From an uncultured Pelagibacteraceae bacterium (GTDB lineage: Bacteria > Pseudomonadota > Alphaproteobacteria > Pelagibacterales > Pelagibacteraceae): 64,000 nucleotides of DNA. Shown one piece after another: positions 16,471-26,019 of the stretch. How positions within the stretch are numbered: the first letter of the stretch is position 1; each line of letters opens with the position of its first letter. The notes under the pieces were generated by a model that was not told where the DNA came from, ran no database searches, and worked only from the letters and a program-made list of their open reading frames with translations. Made by a program: the position numbers and the translations under genes. Location of the stretch: assembly GCA_902576815.1 (NCBI GenBank), contig CACGWQ010000002.1, positions 1 through 64,000 on the forward strand, given 5' to 3'.

Positions 16471-17652
16471 TTAAATTTTATTTTGCATGGAAAATTGAAT
16501 TAAATCTATATTTTTTGATTTAAACCCAGCTTCACAATATGACAAATAAAAATGCCACATACGTTTAAATTTATTATCAAATCCATGTTTTGAAATCTCT
16601 TCCCATTTTTTAAGGAATTCATCTCTCCATATTTTTAAGGTATTGGAATAGTGAGAGCCATATGACTCATATTTTTTAATTTCTAAACCGTTGCTACTAG
16701 ATAAATCATATAATTTTCTTTTTGATGGCAAAAAACCTCCAGGAAATATGTATTTTTGTATAAAGTCTTCTTTGGTTTTATATCTGTCAAATAAACTATC
16801 ATCGATTGTAATAGCTTGTATGGCAGCCCTTCCATTCTCAGATAAATTTTTTTTAATACTTTTAAAATAATTGACTAAATAATTTTGTCCAACAGCTTCT
16901 ATCATTTCTATAGATGCGATAGAGTCGTATTTGTCTTTTACATCTCTATAATCTTTCAAAAATATATTCACTTTTTCATTCAATCCATTCTCAAATATTC
17001 TTTTTTTTGAAAATTCAAATTGCTTTTTAGAAATTGTTATGCAATCTAATTTAACATCATAATTTTTACCTACATATTCAGCAAAGCCACCCCAGCCACA
17101 GCCAATTTCTAAAATTTTATTTCCTACGTTTGGCTTTATTAATTCTGTAAGTTTTTTATATTTATTTAGTTGAGCAGAAAATAAATCGTCTTTTTGTTTT
17201 TCAAAAATTGCACTTGAATAAGTAAGTGAAGGATCCAACCATAATGAAAAGAAATCATTTCCTAAATCATAATGTTTTGAAATATTTTTCTTACTTCTAC
17301 TCTTATTATTTTTTATGAAAATACTCTTTAATTTATTAATCATTGATAAATCAAAAATACCTGAAAATTTATAGACAATTTTTATATTTTTAGCTGTTAT
17401 TTCTATTAGATTAGTTAGATTGTCTGTTTCAAATTCATTTCGCATGTACGCTTCTGCAAGTCCTACGCTTCCCGATTTTATTATTTGAAGTGTTAAACCA
17501 GGTTTGTTAATTTTAATCTTTGCTCTTAATTGTTCACTCTCATTACCAAACTTATATATTTTGCTATCATGATTTTGAATTTCAAGAAATCCATGCTTTA
17601 TTAGTTTTAGCGAATTAAATACGATTTTATCTGACAAAATATTAAAATTCAT
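16471..17652 (-). CDS. Cfa-like SAM-dependent fatty-acyl-phospholipid methyltransferase
   Basis: The 393-aa protein has the Cfa family layout: N-terminal lipid-binding part, then SAM motif LEIGCGWGGF (181-190), Glu252 in MIEAVGQ and a C-terminal FKRMWHFYLSYCEAGF. Two bicarbonate-site residues of E. coli Cfa differ: Cys139 corresponds to Ser147 (TYSSAIF) and His266 to Gln279 (QAITI). The product may therefore be a methylated acyl chain other than a cyclopropane. It overlaps DUF1365 by 4 nt. It is soluble and acts on phospholipids at the inner membrane. Confidence 0.85.
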   Translation of the reverse strand: MNFNILSDKIVFNSLKLIKHGFLEIQNHDSKIYKFGNESEQLRAKIKINKPGLTLQIIKSGSVGLAEAYMRNEFETDNLTNLIEITAKNIKIVYKFSGIFDLSMINKLKSIFIKNNKSRSKKNISKHYDLGNDFFSLWLDPSLTYSSAIFEKQKDDLFSAQLNKYKKLTELIKPNVGNKILEIGCGWGGFAEYVGKNYDVKLDCITISKKQFEFSKKRIFENGLNEKVNIFLKDYRDVKDKYDSIASIEMIEAVGQNYLVNYFKSIKKNLSENGRAAIQAITIDDSLFDRYKTKEDFIQKYIFPGGFLPSKRKLYDLSSSNGLEIKKYESYGSHYSNTLKIWRDEFLKKWEEISKHGFDNKFKRMWHFYLSYCEAGFKSKNIDLIQFSMQNKI

Positions 17653-18416
17653 TTTTTTTCAAACGTAATATTATTTTTTATTTTTATGTTTTTTTTAACT
17701 AACTTAACTCCCTTTAACCATAATTTTAATGCTTCAAAATGAATTGCGGCAATAACTTTAAAGGTCATTAAAGGGTGAGAAATATAAGATATAAGCATAT
17801 TTTTATTGTTAATTTCTTTTGCAACCCCGTCTTGTGAAGCATATAACAATTTTCCCTCCTTATCACTTTGATCAATTATTACGGATAACATTTTTTCAGG
17901 TTTGAGGATTCTAAAATTATATTTACTTTTCATTTCAATAAATGGTGAAACGAAAAACTTCTTCTCACAGCTATTTGTAATTATTTTTTCGTCGTTGACT
18001 TTAAATATATAAGTATGTTGCTCACCAAATGTATTTTTAACTTCATACAATATAGCTATAATTTTTGAATGATTATCATAAACGAAAAAAATACTTAATG
18101 GATTAAATACGTAACCAAATATTCTAGGATAACAAAGCAATTTTACCTTTATGTTTTCAAATTGAATGTTGTTTGATTTTAAATTATCTATAACCCAGGC
18201 TTTTAAATCACTACCATCTCTAGGTCCGTGATCTTTGTCATAAAAACTTAAAATATTAAAACTATTATTGGAAAAAATTTTAATTTTTTTTTGTATCAAA
18301 TTAATTTCATCAAGATCTAAAAAGAGTGAGAAAACGTTGTATTTAAAAAAGTGATATTTTGGCTTAAATCTTTTATGAATTACTTTACCTTCGTAAATAT
18401 TGGAATTTTTAATCAT
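17649..18416 (-). CDS. DUF1365 protein
   Basis: The 255-aa protein opens NIYEGKVIHKRFKPKYHFFKY and contains GPRDGSDLKAWV, LCYPRIFGYVFNPLSIFFVY and EVKNTFGEQHTYIF, the main conserved blocks of DUF1365. The biochemical role of the family is not firmly known, but it is nearly always encoded with a Cfa-like enzyme and a flavin oxidoreductase, as here. It overlaps its neighbours by 8 and 4 nt. Confidence 0.88.
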   Translation of the reverse strand: MIKNSNIYEGKVIHKRFKPKYHFFKYNVFSLFLDLDEINLIQKKIKIFSNNSFNILSFYDKDHGPRDGSDLKAWVIDNLKSNNIQFENIKVKLLCYPRIFGYVFNPLSIFFVYDNHSKIIAILYEVKNTFGEQHTYIFKVNDEKIITNSCEKKFFVSPFIEMKSKYNFRILKPEKMLSVIIDQSDKEGKLLYASQDGVAKEINNKNMLISYISHPLMTFKVIAAIHFEALKLWLKGVKLVKKNIKIKNNITFEKK

Positions 18417-19647
18417 TTAGGTTTTCAATCATATTAATGGATGATTTTATTCCATCTTCATGAAAACCGTAACCAAAATAACTTCCACAAAACAATACAT
18501 TTCTTTTATTTTGTATTTCTTTTAATAATTTTTGATTATTCAAAGCATCTTGATCAAAATAAGGGTGAGTAAAAGTAACTTTTTGTAGGATTTTTTTTTG
18601 ATCTATTTCAAAAAAAGGATTTAGGGTTAAGAAAATATTTTTTTCTGTTTTCAGATTTTGTAATAAGTTCAACCAATAAGTTAATGATGTCTTACTAATA
18701 TCTGATTTATCAACTGAGGAATTCCATGAAGACCAAACTTTTTTATTATTTGGCATACATACATCATCAGTATGTATTACTGCTAGATTTGATTTATATT
18801 TGAAATTTGATAGTATTTTTTTTTCATCCTCACTCGGCTCACTCAAAATTTTCAATGCATCATCTGCATGAGTAGCGATAACAACTTTATCATAGTCAAA
18901 AAATTCGTTGCTAGCACCGTAATATACTTGAACACCAATTTTATTTCTTTTTATCGAACTAATTTTATAATTTTTAAAATATTCTCCACTTATTTGAGTT
19001 AATACTTTCTCTACATAAGTTCTGCTTCTTTTTGTGACTGTGTACCATTGCGGTCTATTTTTTAATTTAAAAAGTCCATGATTTTGAAAAAATTTTAAGA
19101 AAAATTTAATTGGCATTTGATTTGCTTCTACTGGTGGCATAGACCAGATAGCAGAAACCATTGGGATTAGATGAAAATTAATAAAATTTTTTGACCATTT
19201 ATTTTTTTCAAGAAATTCACCAAGAGTAATCTCTTCATTTAAACTTTTAATTTGATCACACTTTTTGTAGAAATTTATAATATCAAAAAACATTTTTAAA
19301 AATTTTAAATTAAAAAGATTAGATTTGTTTGCAAAAATTCCGTTTAAACCTCTGCCACAATATTCATAATTTGTATCTTTTACAGAAACAGAAAATGACA
19401 TATCGCTTTTTTCAATTTCAATTTTTAATTCGTTAAAAAAATTTATAAGATTTGGATAAGTTTCATGATTAAAAACAATAAAGCCAATATCTACAGGAAC
19501 TTTTTTACCATTAATTAAAGTATCTAAGGTATATGAATGACCACCAAAATGATCTTCACTTTCAAATAAATCAACATGGTGTTTTTTGGAAAGCTTTTGT
19601 GCTGCTGATAAACCAGAGATTCCTGATCCAATTACTCCAATTCGCAT
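18409..19647 (-). CDS. Flavin amine-oxidase-type oxidoreductase of the Cfa/DUF1365 cluster
   Basis: The 412-aa protein begins IGVIGSGISGLSAAQKL (FAD loop), then FGGHSYTLD and VDIGFIVFN, and ends LFCGSYFGYGFHEDGI, features of the NAD/FAD proteins encoded beside Cfa-like genes. The family is thought to oxidise or desaturate acyl chains in such clusters. It starts 5 nt after the gcvP stop, so it is probably carried on the gcv transcript. Confidence 0.85.
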   Translation of the reverse strand: MRIGVIGSGISGLSAAQKLSKKHHVDLFESEDHFGGHSYTLDTLINGKKVPVDIGFIVFNHETYPNLINFFNELKIEIEKSDMSFSVSVKDTNYEYCGRGLNGIFANKSNLFNLKFLKMFFDIINFYKKCDQIKSLNEEITLGEFLEKNKWSKNFINFHLIPMVSAIWSMPPVEANQMPIKFFLKFFQNHGLFKLKNRPQWYTVTKRSRTYVEKVLTQISGEYFKNYKISSIKRNKIGVQVYYGASNEFFDYDKVVIATHADDALKILSEPSEDEKKILSNFKYKSNLAVIHTDDVCMPNNKKVWSSWNSSVDKSDISKTSLTYWLNLLQNLKTEKNIFLTLNPFFEIDQKKILQKVTFTHPYFDQDALNNQKLLKEIQNKRNVLFCGSYFGYGFHEDGIKSSINMIENLND

Positions 19648-19652
19648 TAAGG

Positions 19653-22523
19653 CTATGCTGCGTCTTCTTTAAATTCATCCATGCTTGGACATGTGCAGAA
19701 TATATTTTTATCTCCATAAACATTGTCTACCCGAGCAACTGGAGGCCAAAATTTATTTTGTTTTAGAAAACTTGCAGGATAGGCTGCTTCTTGTCTTGAA
19801 TATTTATGTTCCCATACATCTGATGATAATTCAGTATCAGTGTGAGGAGCATTTTTAATTGGATTATCAATTTTATCAAATTCACCTGATTTAATTTTTT
19901 CAATTTCTTGTTTAATCTTAATTAAAGTGTCACAAAATCTGTCTATTTCTGATAACCCTTCACTTTCGGTTGGCTCTATCATCATAGTGCCGGCAACAGG
20001 CCATGACATAGTTGGTGCGTGAAATCCAAAATCTATCATTCTTTTAGCGATATCTTCTTCTGTTACTCCTGTTTCAGATTTAATATTTCTAATATCAATT
20101 ATGCACTCATGTGCAACATTGCCATTTGCACCTTTATACAAAATCGGAAAGTGATCTTTTAGTCTGTGAGCAATATAATTTGCGTTTAAAATTGCAACTT
20201 GAGTAGCAAGCTTTAATCCTGCTGATCCCATCATTTTAATATACATCCAAGAGATTGATAGAATACTTGAGCTACCCCAAGGAGCTGCTGATACTGCTCC
20301 AATTCCACTTGTTGGTCCGCAATCTTTTATTACTGGATGATTAGGTAGATAAACTTGTAAATGTTTTTTACAAGCTATAGGTCCCATTCCAGGTCCACCA
20401 CCTCCGTGAGGAATACAAAATGTTTTATGCAGATTAATATGACAAACATCTGGACCAAAATTTCCAGGCTTTGCAACTCCAACAAGGGCATTTAAATTTG
20501 CTCCATCCATATAGACCTGTCCACCATATTTATGAACTAACTCACAAATATCAGTTATTTTTTCCTCAAATACTCCATGGGTAGATGGGTAAGTAACCAT
20601 TAAAGCTGCAAGATTTTCTGAATGTTGCTCTACTTTTTTCTTTAAATCATCGAAATCTACATTTCCCTCTTTATCACAATTAACAACAACGACTTTCATT
20701 CCAACCATTTGTGCGCTTGCTGGATTAGTACCATGTGCCGAACTTGGGATTAAACATATATCACGATGAGCTTCATCTCTATCTAAGTGATACTTTCTTA
20801 TAACCATTAGACCTGCATATTCTCCTTGAGCGCCTGCATTAGGTTGTAGAGAAACACCAGAAAAACCTGTTATAGATCTCAACCAATTTTTTAAATCAGT
20901 AAACAAATCTCTAAAACCTTCCATTTGTTCAACTGGAACAAAAGGATGAGGTTCTGCAAATTCTTTCCAAGAAATTGGGATCATTTCAGCAGCAGCATTT
21001 AACTTCATTGTGCACGAACCAAGTGCTATCATAGTTCTATTCAATGCTATATCCTTATCCTCTAGCTTTTTAAGATATCTAAGCATTTCAGTTTCTGAAT
21101 GATATAAGTTAAAAATTGGATGCTCTAAATATTTTGAAGTTCTTAATAAATTTTTTGGTAAATTAGGTAATTTAACTGAAGGATCCTCTTTTTTGATTGA
21201 TTCTGCAGCATTAAAAATTTTTAATAATTGATTTACTCTATAAACGTTTTTTCTTTCATCGAAAGAGACAGCAAGCATTTCAGAATTTACTTTTCGTATA
21301 TTAACTTTCTGATTTAGAGCATTTTTATAAATTTGATCAGTCTTTTCTTTAGTAATAATTGTAACAGTATCAAAAAAATAATCAGAATAAATTTCATAAC
21401 CTGACTGTTTTATTTTATCAGCAAAACTTTTTGCTAATTGAGAAACTCTTTCAGAAATATTTTTAATTCCATCTGGACCATGATAAATAGCATATGCAGC
21501 TGAAACAATTGCTAATAAAGCTTGGGCAGTGCAAATGTTGCTTGTCGCCTTATCTCTTCTGATGTGTTGCTCTCTAGTTTGTAGAGATAATCTGTATGCC
21601 TTGTTACCATGTCTATCAATTGACACACCAACAATTCTACCAGGCATCGATCTCTTATACTCGTCTTTAGTTGCAAAAAATGCTGCATGTGGACCTCCAT
21701 ACCCCATTGGAATTCCAAATCGCTGAGAGCTTCCTACTGCTATATCAGCACCAAGTTCTCTTGGTGTTTTTAATTTTGCCAAAGCTAATAAATCACATGC
21801 TAATACAGCCTTACCATTTTTTTTATGAATTTTGCTAATTGCTTCACTTGGGTCTTTAATATCTCCTAAAGTTCCGGGATATTGTAAAATTCCACAAACT
21901 AGATCTTCTTTTAATTGGTCTAAAACTTCATCTTCTTTTCCAACTAAAACTTTTAAACCCATTGGTTCAGCTCTAGTTTGAATTACATTTATTGTTTGAG
22001 GATGGCAATCCTCAGATACAAAAACTAAATTACTATCTTTTTTATTTAATCTATGACTAAGACCCATAGCTTCTGCTGCTGCTGTACCTTCATCCAATAA
22101 AGAAGCATTAGCGATATCCATTCCAGTAAAATCTACTATCATTTGTTGAAAGTTTAATAACATCTCAAGTCTTCCTTGAGCTACTTCAGGCTGATAAGGT
22201 GTATATGATGTATACCAACCTGGATTTTCCAAAATATTTCTTAAAATTACGTATGGCGTATAAGTTCCATAATAACCCATTCCAATAAAATTTGAGTAAA
22301 CATAATTTTTTTTTGAAATTGCTCTTAATTTTCTTAACGCCTCATATTCTGAATTAGACTCTCCGATATTAAGCTCACCTTTAAACATTATTTTTTCTGG
22401 AACAGTGTTATTCATTAAATCATCTATTGATTGATAATTTAATTCTTTTAACATTTTTGATTGGTCTTCTTTAGAAGGTCCAATGTGTCTTTTTATAAAA
22501 TCTTTTTCTGAATTTGGTAACAT
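19653..22523 (-). CDS. gcvP: Glycine decarboxylase, P protein
   Basis: This full-length 956-aa P protein is of the fused (single-chain) type. The PLP Lys is in HINLHKTFCIPHGGGGPG. DEGTAAAEAM and SAHGTNPASAQM are also seen, with the N-terminal FIKRHIGPS. It decarboxylates glycine and passes the aminomethyl group to lipoyl-GcvH. Its ATG overlaps the gcvH stop (TAATG). The next gene starts 5 nt after its stop. Confidence 0.97.
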   Translation of the reverse strand: MLPNSEKDFIKRHIGPSKEDQSKMLKELNYQSIDDLMNNTVPEKIMFKGELNIGESNSEYEALRKLRAISKKNYVYSNFIGMGYYGTYTPYVILRNILENPGWYTSYTPYQPEVAQGRLEMLLNFQQMIVDFTGMDIANASLLDEGTAAAEAMGLSHRLNKKDSNLVFVSEDCHPQTINVIQTRAEPMGLKVLVGKEDEVLDQLKEDLVCGILQYPGTLGDIKDPSEAISKIHKKNGKAVLACDLLALAKLKTPRELGADIAVGSSQRFGIPMGYGGPHAAFFATKDEYKRSMPGRIVGVSIDRHGNKAYRLSLQTREQHIRRDKATSNICTAQALLAIVSAAYAIYHGPDGIKNISERVSQLAKSFADKIKQSGYEIYSDYFFDTVTIITKEKTDQIYKNALNQKVNIRKVNSEMLAVSFDERKNVYRVNQLLKIFNAAESIKKEDPSVKLPNLPKNLLRTSKYLEHPIFNLYHSETEMLRYLKKLEDKDIALNRTMIALGSCTMKLNAAAEMIPISWKEFAEPHPFVPVEQMEGFRDLFTDLKNWLRSITGFSGVSLQPNAGAQGEYAGLMVIRKYHLDRDEAHRDICLIPSSAHGTNPASAQMVGMKVVVVNCDKEGNVDFDDLKKKVEQHSENLAALMVTYPSTHGVFEEKITDICELVHKYGGQVYMDGANLNALVGVAKPGNFGPDVCHINLHKTFCIPHGGGGPGMGPIACKKHLQVYLPNHPVIKDCGPTSGIGAVSAAPWGSSSILSISWMYIKMMGSAGLKLATQVAILNANYIAHRLKDHFPILYKGANGNVAHECIIDIRNIKSETGVTEEDIAKRMIDFGFHAPTMSWPVAGTMMIEPTESEGLSEIDRFCDTLIKIKQEIEKIKSGEFDKIDNPIKNAPHTDTELSSDVWEHKYSRQEAAYPASFLKQNKFWPPVARVDNVYGDKNIFCTCPSMDEFKEDAA

Positions 22524-22903
22524 TATGCTGACGTCTCCTTTGCAAATTTTTCATATTCTTCTTTACTCATAAGAGTATCCATTTCAGATTTGTCTTTTAT
22601 TTTAAGTTTAAAAAACCACGCAGACTCTTCTGGGTCTTCATTTATTTTTGATGGATCATCAACTATCATTTGATTTGTATCTATAACTTCTCCACTAACA
22701 GGAGTGTAAACATCACTAGCAGCTTTCGTTGACTCAACCACTCCAGCAGTTCCATCTTTATCAACATTTGAACCTTTCTCTGGGAGTTCAGCAAATACTA
22801 TATCCCCAAGCATTTCTGTTGCATGCTTAGTTATTCCAATCGTAGCTTCTTCTCCATCTAGTTTAATCCACTCATGTTCTTTTGAATATTTAACCTCAGA
22901 CAT
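22523..22903 (-). CDS. gcvH: Glycine cleavage H protein
   Basis: The 126-aa lipoyl carrier has [17 protein letters not shown] at the start and [19 protein letters not shown] around the lipoyl-lysine (about residue 62). It shuttles the aminomethyl group between GcvP and GcvT. It overlaps gcvT by 8 nt and gcvP by 1 nt, so all three are translated from one mRNA. Confidence 0.97.
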   Translation of the reverse strand: MSEVKYSKEHEWIKLDGEEATIGITKHATEMLGDIVFAELPEKGSNVDKDGTAGVVESTKAASDVYTPVSGEVIDTNQMIVDDPSKINEDPEESAWFFKLKIKDKSEMDTLMSKEEYEKFAKETSA

Positions 22904-24002
22904 TAATTTCCCCTTTTACGTAATTTTTTTTATAAAACGGTAAGTTACAAATATTTGCAGGAATTTTTTTTCCTCTAACTTCAAGAAATATTTTTGTATT
23001 TACAGTTGAATAACTATTATCGACATATCCCATTGCTATTGGATGTTCAACGCTCGGTCCAAATGTGCCACTTGTTACTTTCCCAATTTCTTGATTTTTA
23101 TCATTGTAAATTTTAGTATTTCCTCTAGCAATTACTTTGCTGTCTGGTTTTATGCCAACTCTCAATTTTTTTACTCCGCTTTGAAATTGGTTTTTTAAAA
23201 CTTCTGATCCAACAAACTCTGTTTCAATTCTACTTTTTGGTATTGCCCATTTTAAATTAGCTTCGATAGGACTTGTATCGTTGTCTAAATCATTTCCATA
23301 CAGGCAGAGTCCAGCTTCCATTCTTAATGTATCTCTTGCTCCTAAACCAATCAATTTAGATCCATTTTCTATCAAACTTTCTACAAAAGTTTCAGCATCA
23401 CTATTTTTTATAGAAATTTCAAATCCATCCTCACCAGTATATCCTGATCTAGTTATGTATACTTTTTTATTGTTATAGACATAGTTGTTTCCGTTCATAA
23501 ATTTTAGACTGTCACAACCAGGTATAACTTTATTTAAAACATTTTTTGCTTCGGGGCCCTGCAATGCAATTAATGACAATGACTCGTCAAGATTTAATTT
23601 ATATTGATTATCAAGTTTAGATTTTATTACTTCATAATCATTATACTTGCATGCAGCATTCAAGATAATTAAAAATCCATCAGATGTTTTGGTAATTATC
23701 AGATCGTCCTGAATTCCTCCTTTGTTATTCATTAAAAATGAATACTTACTTTGATTAGTTTTCAATTTTTTCAAATCCGCAGGAAAAATCTTCTCAAGAT
23801 CATTTGTAAGATCATCACCACCCGATATAAATAATTGACCCATATGAGAAACATCAAAAATACCAGAATGCGAACGTGTGTATTTATGCTCTTGTATAAT
23901 TCCATCTTTATATTGGATGGGCATTTGATATCCAGCAAACTCTACAAGCTTTGCGCCATACTTGATGTGGAGATTATTTAACGATGTTTTTTTTATACTC
24001 AT
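22896..24002 (-). CDS. gcvT: Glycine cleavage T protein (aminomethyltransferase)
   Basis: The 368-aa protein has [27 protein letters not shown], the folate-site [10 protein letters not shown] and [20 protein letters not shown]. It moves the methylene group to tetrahydrofolate, giving methylene-THF and ammonia. It is the first gene after the tandem glycine riboswitch. The ribosome site AAAGAG lies close to the ATG, and both are covered by a 12-nt sequence complementary to the inter-aptamer linker. Confidence 0.97.
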   Translation of the reverse strand: MSIKKTSLNNLHIKYGAKLVEFAGYQMPIQYKDGIIQEHKYTRSHSGIFDVSHMGQLFISGGDDLTNDLEKIFPADLKKLKTNQSKYSFLMNNKGGIQDDLIITKTSDGFLIILNAACKYNDYEVIKSKLDNQYKLNLDESLSLIALQGPEAKNVLNKVIPGCDSLKFMNGNNYVYNNKKVYITRSGYTGEDGFEISIKNSDAETFVESLIENGSKLIGLGARDTLRMEAGLCLYGNDLDNDTSPIEANLKWAIPKSRIETEFVGSEVLKNQFQSGVKKLRVGIKPDSKVIARGNTKIYNDKNQEIGKVTSGTFGPSVEHPIAMGYVDNSYSTVNTKIFLEVRGKKIPANICNLPFYKKNYVKGEINV

Positions 24003-24086
24003 ATTAACTCTTTATGCCCCCTCTGTCTTTTTGCCTGAGAGATTTGCTCCTTCGGCGAGAATAATTCTCTTTCCAGAGTTAATATG
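24000..24086 (-). promoter_or_regulatory. Anti-start pairing: 12-nt inverted repeat around aptamer 2
   Basis: The mRNA segment AGAGUUAAUAUG (24011 to 24000), holding the ribosome site edge and gcvT start codon, is the exact complement of CAUAUUAACUCU (24086 to 24075) in the linker between aptamers. CUCU of the linker copy is also the 5' strand of the aptamer 2 P1 helix (CUCUG/CAGAG), so full pairing and P1 exclude each other. This predicts that glycine binding frees the start codon. Confidence 0.7.
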
Positions 24087-24155
24087 TACGGTCCATTTGC
24101 CTGAGAGTTTCCGGGGTGGTTGCTCCTTCGGCGCTACAAAAGTAGTCTCTCCCGT
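24021..24155 (-). promoter_or_regulatory. Tandem glycine riboswitch
   Basis: Two glycine aptamers lie head to tail on the minus strand. Aptamer 1 (about 24155 down to 24087) reads GGGAGAGAC, then GCGCCGAAGGAGCAA and CUCUCAGGCAAA. Aptamer 2 (about 24081 down to 24021) reads CUCUGGAAAGAG, then CUCGCCGAAGGAGCAAA, CUCUCAGGCAAAAAGAC and CAGAG closing P1. The GCCGAAGGAGCAA and CUCAGGCAAA cores are the family hallmarks. No terminator-like T-run separates it from gcvT, so control of translation start is more likely. Glycine-activated gcvT and malate-synthase switches are established in SAR11. Confidence 0.96.
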
Positions 24156-24193
24156 ATAAATTCTTATAACATAACTAATATAAATTTATAGCT

Positions 24194-25066
24194 CTAATTT
24201 GTTGCACTTTTTTTTTTCATAAGTGAAAGAAATTGTATTAAAACTGCAAATATCACTATTAAACCACCAATTAAAACGCTGGTTGGAGGATTTTCATTTA
24301 TAAACATCCACGCCCAAAAAGGTCCTAAAACTGCCTCTGATAACATTATGATTCCAACTAAGGCTGAAGGTGTAGATCTTGCACCAATTGTAATAAAAAT
24401 AAAACCAAAACCAAGTTGGAAAAAACCGGCTAAAAATCCCAAAAAAATATCATTTAAAGATATAAAGATCGTTTTAGACATAAAATATGCAATGATCAAA
24501 GCAATAACGCCTGCAATAAATTGTAATGGAACCATATCTACACTTGGAAATTTTCTAACTATTAAAATTAATGTTGCGAATGATATTGGCATAATAAAAG
24601 CAGCAATATTTCCACTCATTTGTCCAACTGTTAATGAGCTTCCAACCATCAAAATTATTCCTGAAATTGCTAAAACTATAGAAGTTAATGTTATTAAATT
24701 TATTTTTTCTTTTAAAAAAATATATCCAAAGATAGCTAAAAATAATGTTTGGGTTTGAATTATAAAATTAGTATTTGCTACAGTAGTATTATACATAGCA
24801 AAAACATAACCACTAAAACCACATGCAAGTATAATGCCTCCAATAAGACCAGGGATTCCAGATTTATAAAATGCTAAAATAAAATTTTGCTTATAACTAA
24901 TAATTAGAAAAATCAGAACTACAATTATAAAAAAAACTGATCTCCAAAATAGAATCTGCCATAGAGTGGAACCTTCGAAAGATTTGACTATCAACCCTCC
25001 AAAACTTAAACTGAAAGCACCAAAAAAAATCAAAAGCGGCCCTGGTAATTTTGTAATTAAATTCAT
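24194..25066 (-). CDS. EamA/DMT-family permease
   Basis: A 290-aa, ten-helix EamA protein (GLIVKSFEGSTLWQILFWRS, NTTVANTNFIIQTQTLFLAI, GPFWAWMFINENPP). It overlaps the pxpC gene by 4 nt, so it belongs to the 5-oxoprolinase operon and may carry pyroglutamate or a related compound. The substrate is inferred from position only. Confidence 0.85.
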   Translation of the reverse strand: MNLITKLPGPLLIFFGAFSLSFGGLIVKSFEGSTLWQILFWRSVFFIIVVLIFLIISYKQNFILAFYKSGIPGLIGGIILACGFSGYVFAMYNTTVANTNFIIQTQTLFLAIFGYIFLKEKINLITLTSIVLAISGIILMVGSSLTVGQMSGNIAAFIMPISFATLILIVRKFPSVDMVPLQFIAGVIALIIAYFMSKTIFISLNDIFLGFLAGFFQLGFGFIFITIGARSTPSALVGIIMLSEAVLGPFWAWMFINENPPTSVLIGGLIVIFAVLIQFLSLMKKKSATN

Positions 25067-26019
25067 TTAATTTGAGAAATAAGATTATTAGTCTCCATCT
25101 GATAAAGTTTATATAATGTTTCAGCATCCTCTAAGCTTACATCTTTAAATTTAATATTAGATCCTGGTGTTAATTGTACCAGTCGATCATAGTCAGCAGA
25201 AATGACAGTTGCAATCTTCGGATATCCACCAATAGTTCCATGATCTGATAACATTATTATTGGATCTCCAGCAGATGTTATTTGAATTACACCTTTTACC
25301 AAACCTTCAGATTTTATATTAGGATCAACGATATTTTCAATTTTTGGACCTTCTAATCTCATACCCATCCTGTCTGAAAGTTTTGTAATTTTAAAACTTT
25401 CTTTAAAGAATTTATTTTGTGAAGACTCAGAAAAATAATCATAGTTTGTGCCTTTAATGACCCTTATATTTTCAATAGTGCTACCTAAGTAATCAAGTTT
25501 TCTTTTGTTAAAAGAATTATTAATATCAATTATTTCAATTTCTAAATCTTTAGAAAATTTATTCCCGTTATTTGGTCCAATTTGAGCTTGTGTATTTATT
25601 GAACAGCTTCCCCAATAATAATCAACACCAAAAGTTCCATTAATCGAAAAATATCCATAAACAGACTTGTTGGTTGAATGGATATCGACCTCATCACCAT
25701 TTTTTAACAAATAACATTGGTAGGAATTACCATCAATAACACCCTCTTTTGTTATAATTTTAAATGATACATTTCCAGAAATACAAAAAAAAATATCTTT
25801 TCCAAAATACTTCAAATGCGGGCCTTGATAAGCAAATTCTATTACAGGTGAATTGTAATCATTTTGTAGAAGTGAGTTTAACAATTGAAAATTTCTTTTA
25901 TCCATCGCTCCACTAAAAGGAATACCAATATGGTATAAATTATTTCTTCCTAAGTCTTGATATGTGGTGTTGATACCAGCTCTTAAAATTTTAAAGTAGT
26001 TTCTATCTTTTGATTTCAT
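25063..26019 (-). CDS. pxpC: 5-oxoprolinase subunit C (biotin-dependent carboxyltransferase fold)
   Basis: The 318-aa protein has the PxpC/KipA-type pattern: RAGINTTYQDLGRNNLYHIG at the start, SGAMDKRNFQLLN, SDRMGMRLEGP and a late LSDHGTIGGYPKIATV. With PxpA and PxpB it hydrolyses 5-oxoproline to glutamate using ATP. It overlaps pxpB by 17 nt. All three subunits are present in the window. Confidence 0.9.
   Translation of the reverse strand: MKSKDRNYFKILRAGINTTYQDLGRNNLYHIGIPFSGAMDKRNFQLLNSLLQNDYNSPVIEFAYQGPHLKYFGKDIFFCISGNVSFKIITKEGVIDGNSYQCYLLKNGDEVDIHSTNKSVYGYFSINGTFGVDYYWGSCSINTQAQIGPNNGNKFSKDLEIEIIDINNSFNKRKLDYLGSTIENIRVIKGTNYDYFSESSQNKFFKESFKITKLSDRMGMRLEGPKIENIVDPNIKSEGLVKGVIQITSAGDPIIMLSDHGTIGGYPKIATVISADYDRLVQLTPGSNIKFKDVSLEDAETLYKLYQMETNNLISQIK

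Noticed and set aside
21529..21726. Open frames antisense to gcvP and other genes
   Set aside because: These lie opposite well-supported coding sequence and show no family resemblance.
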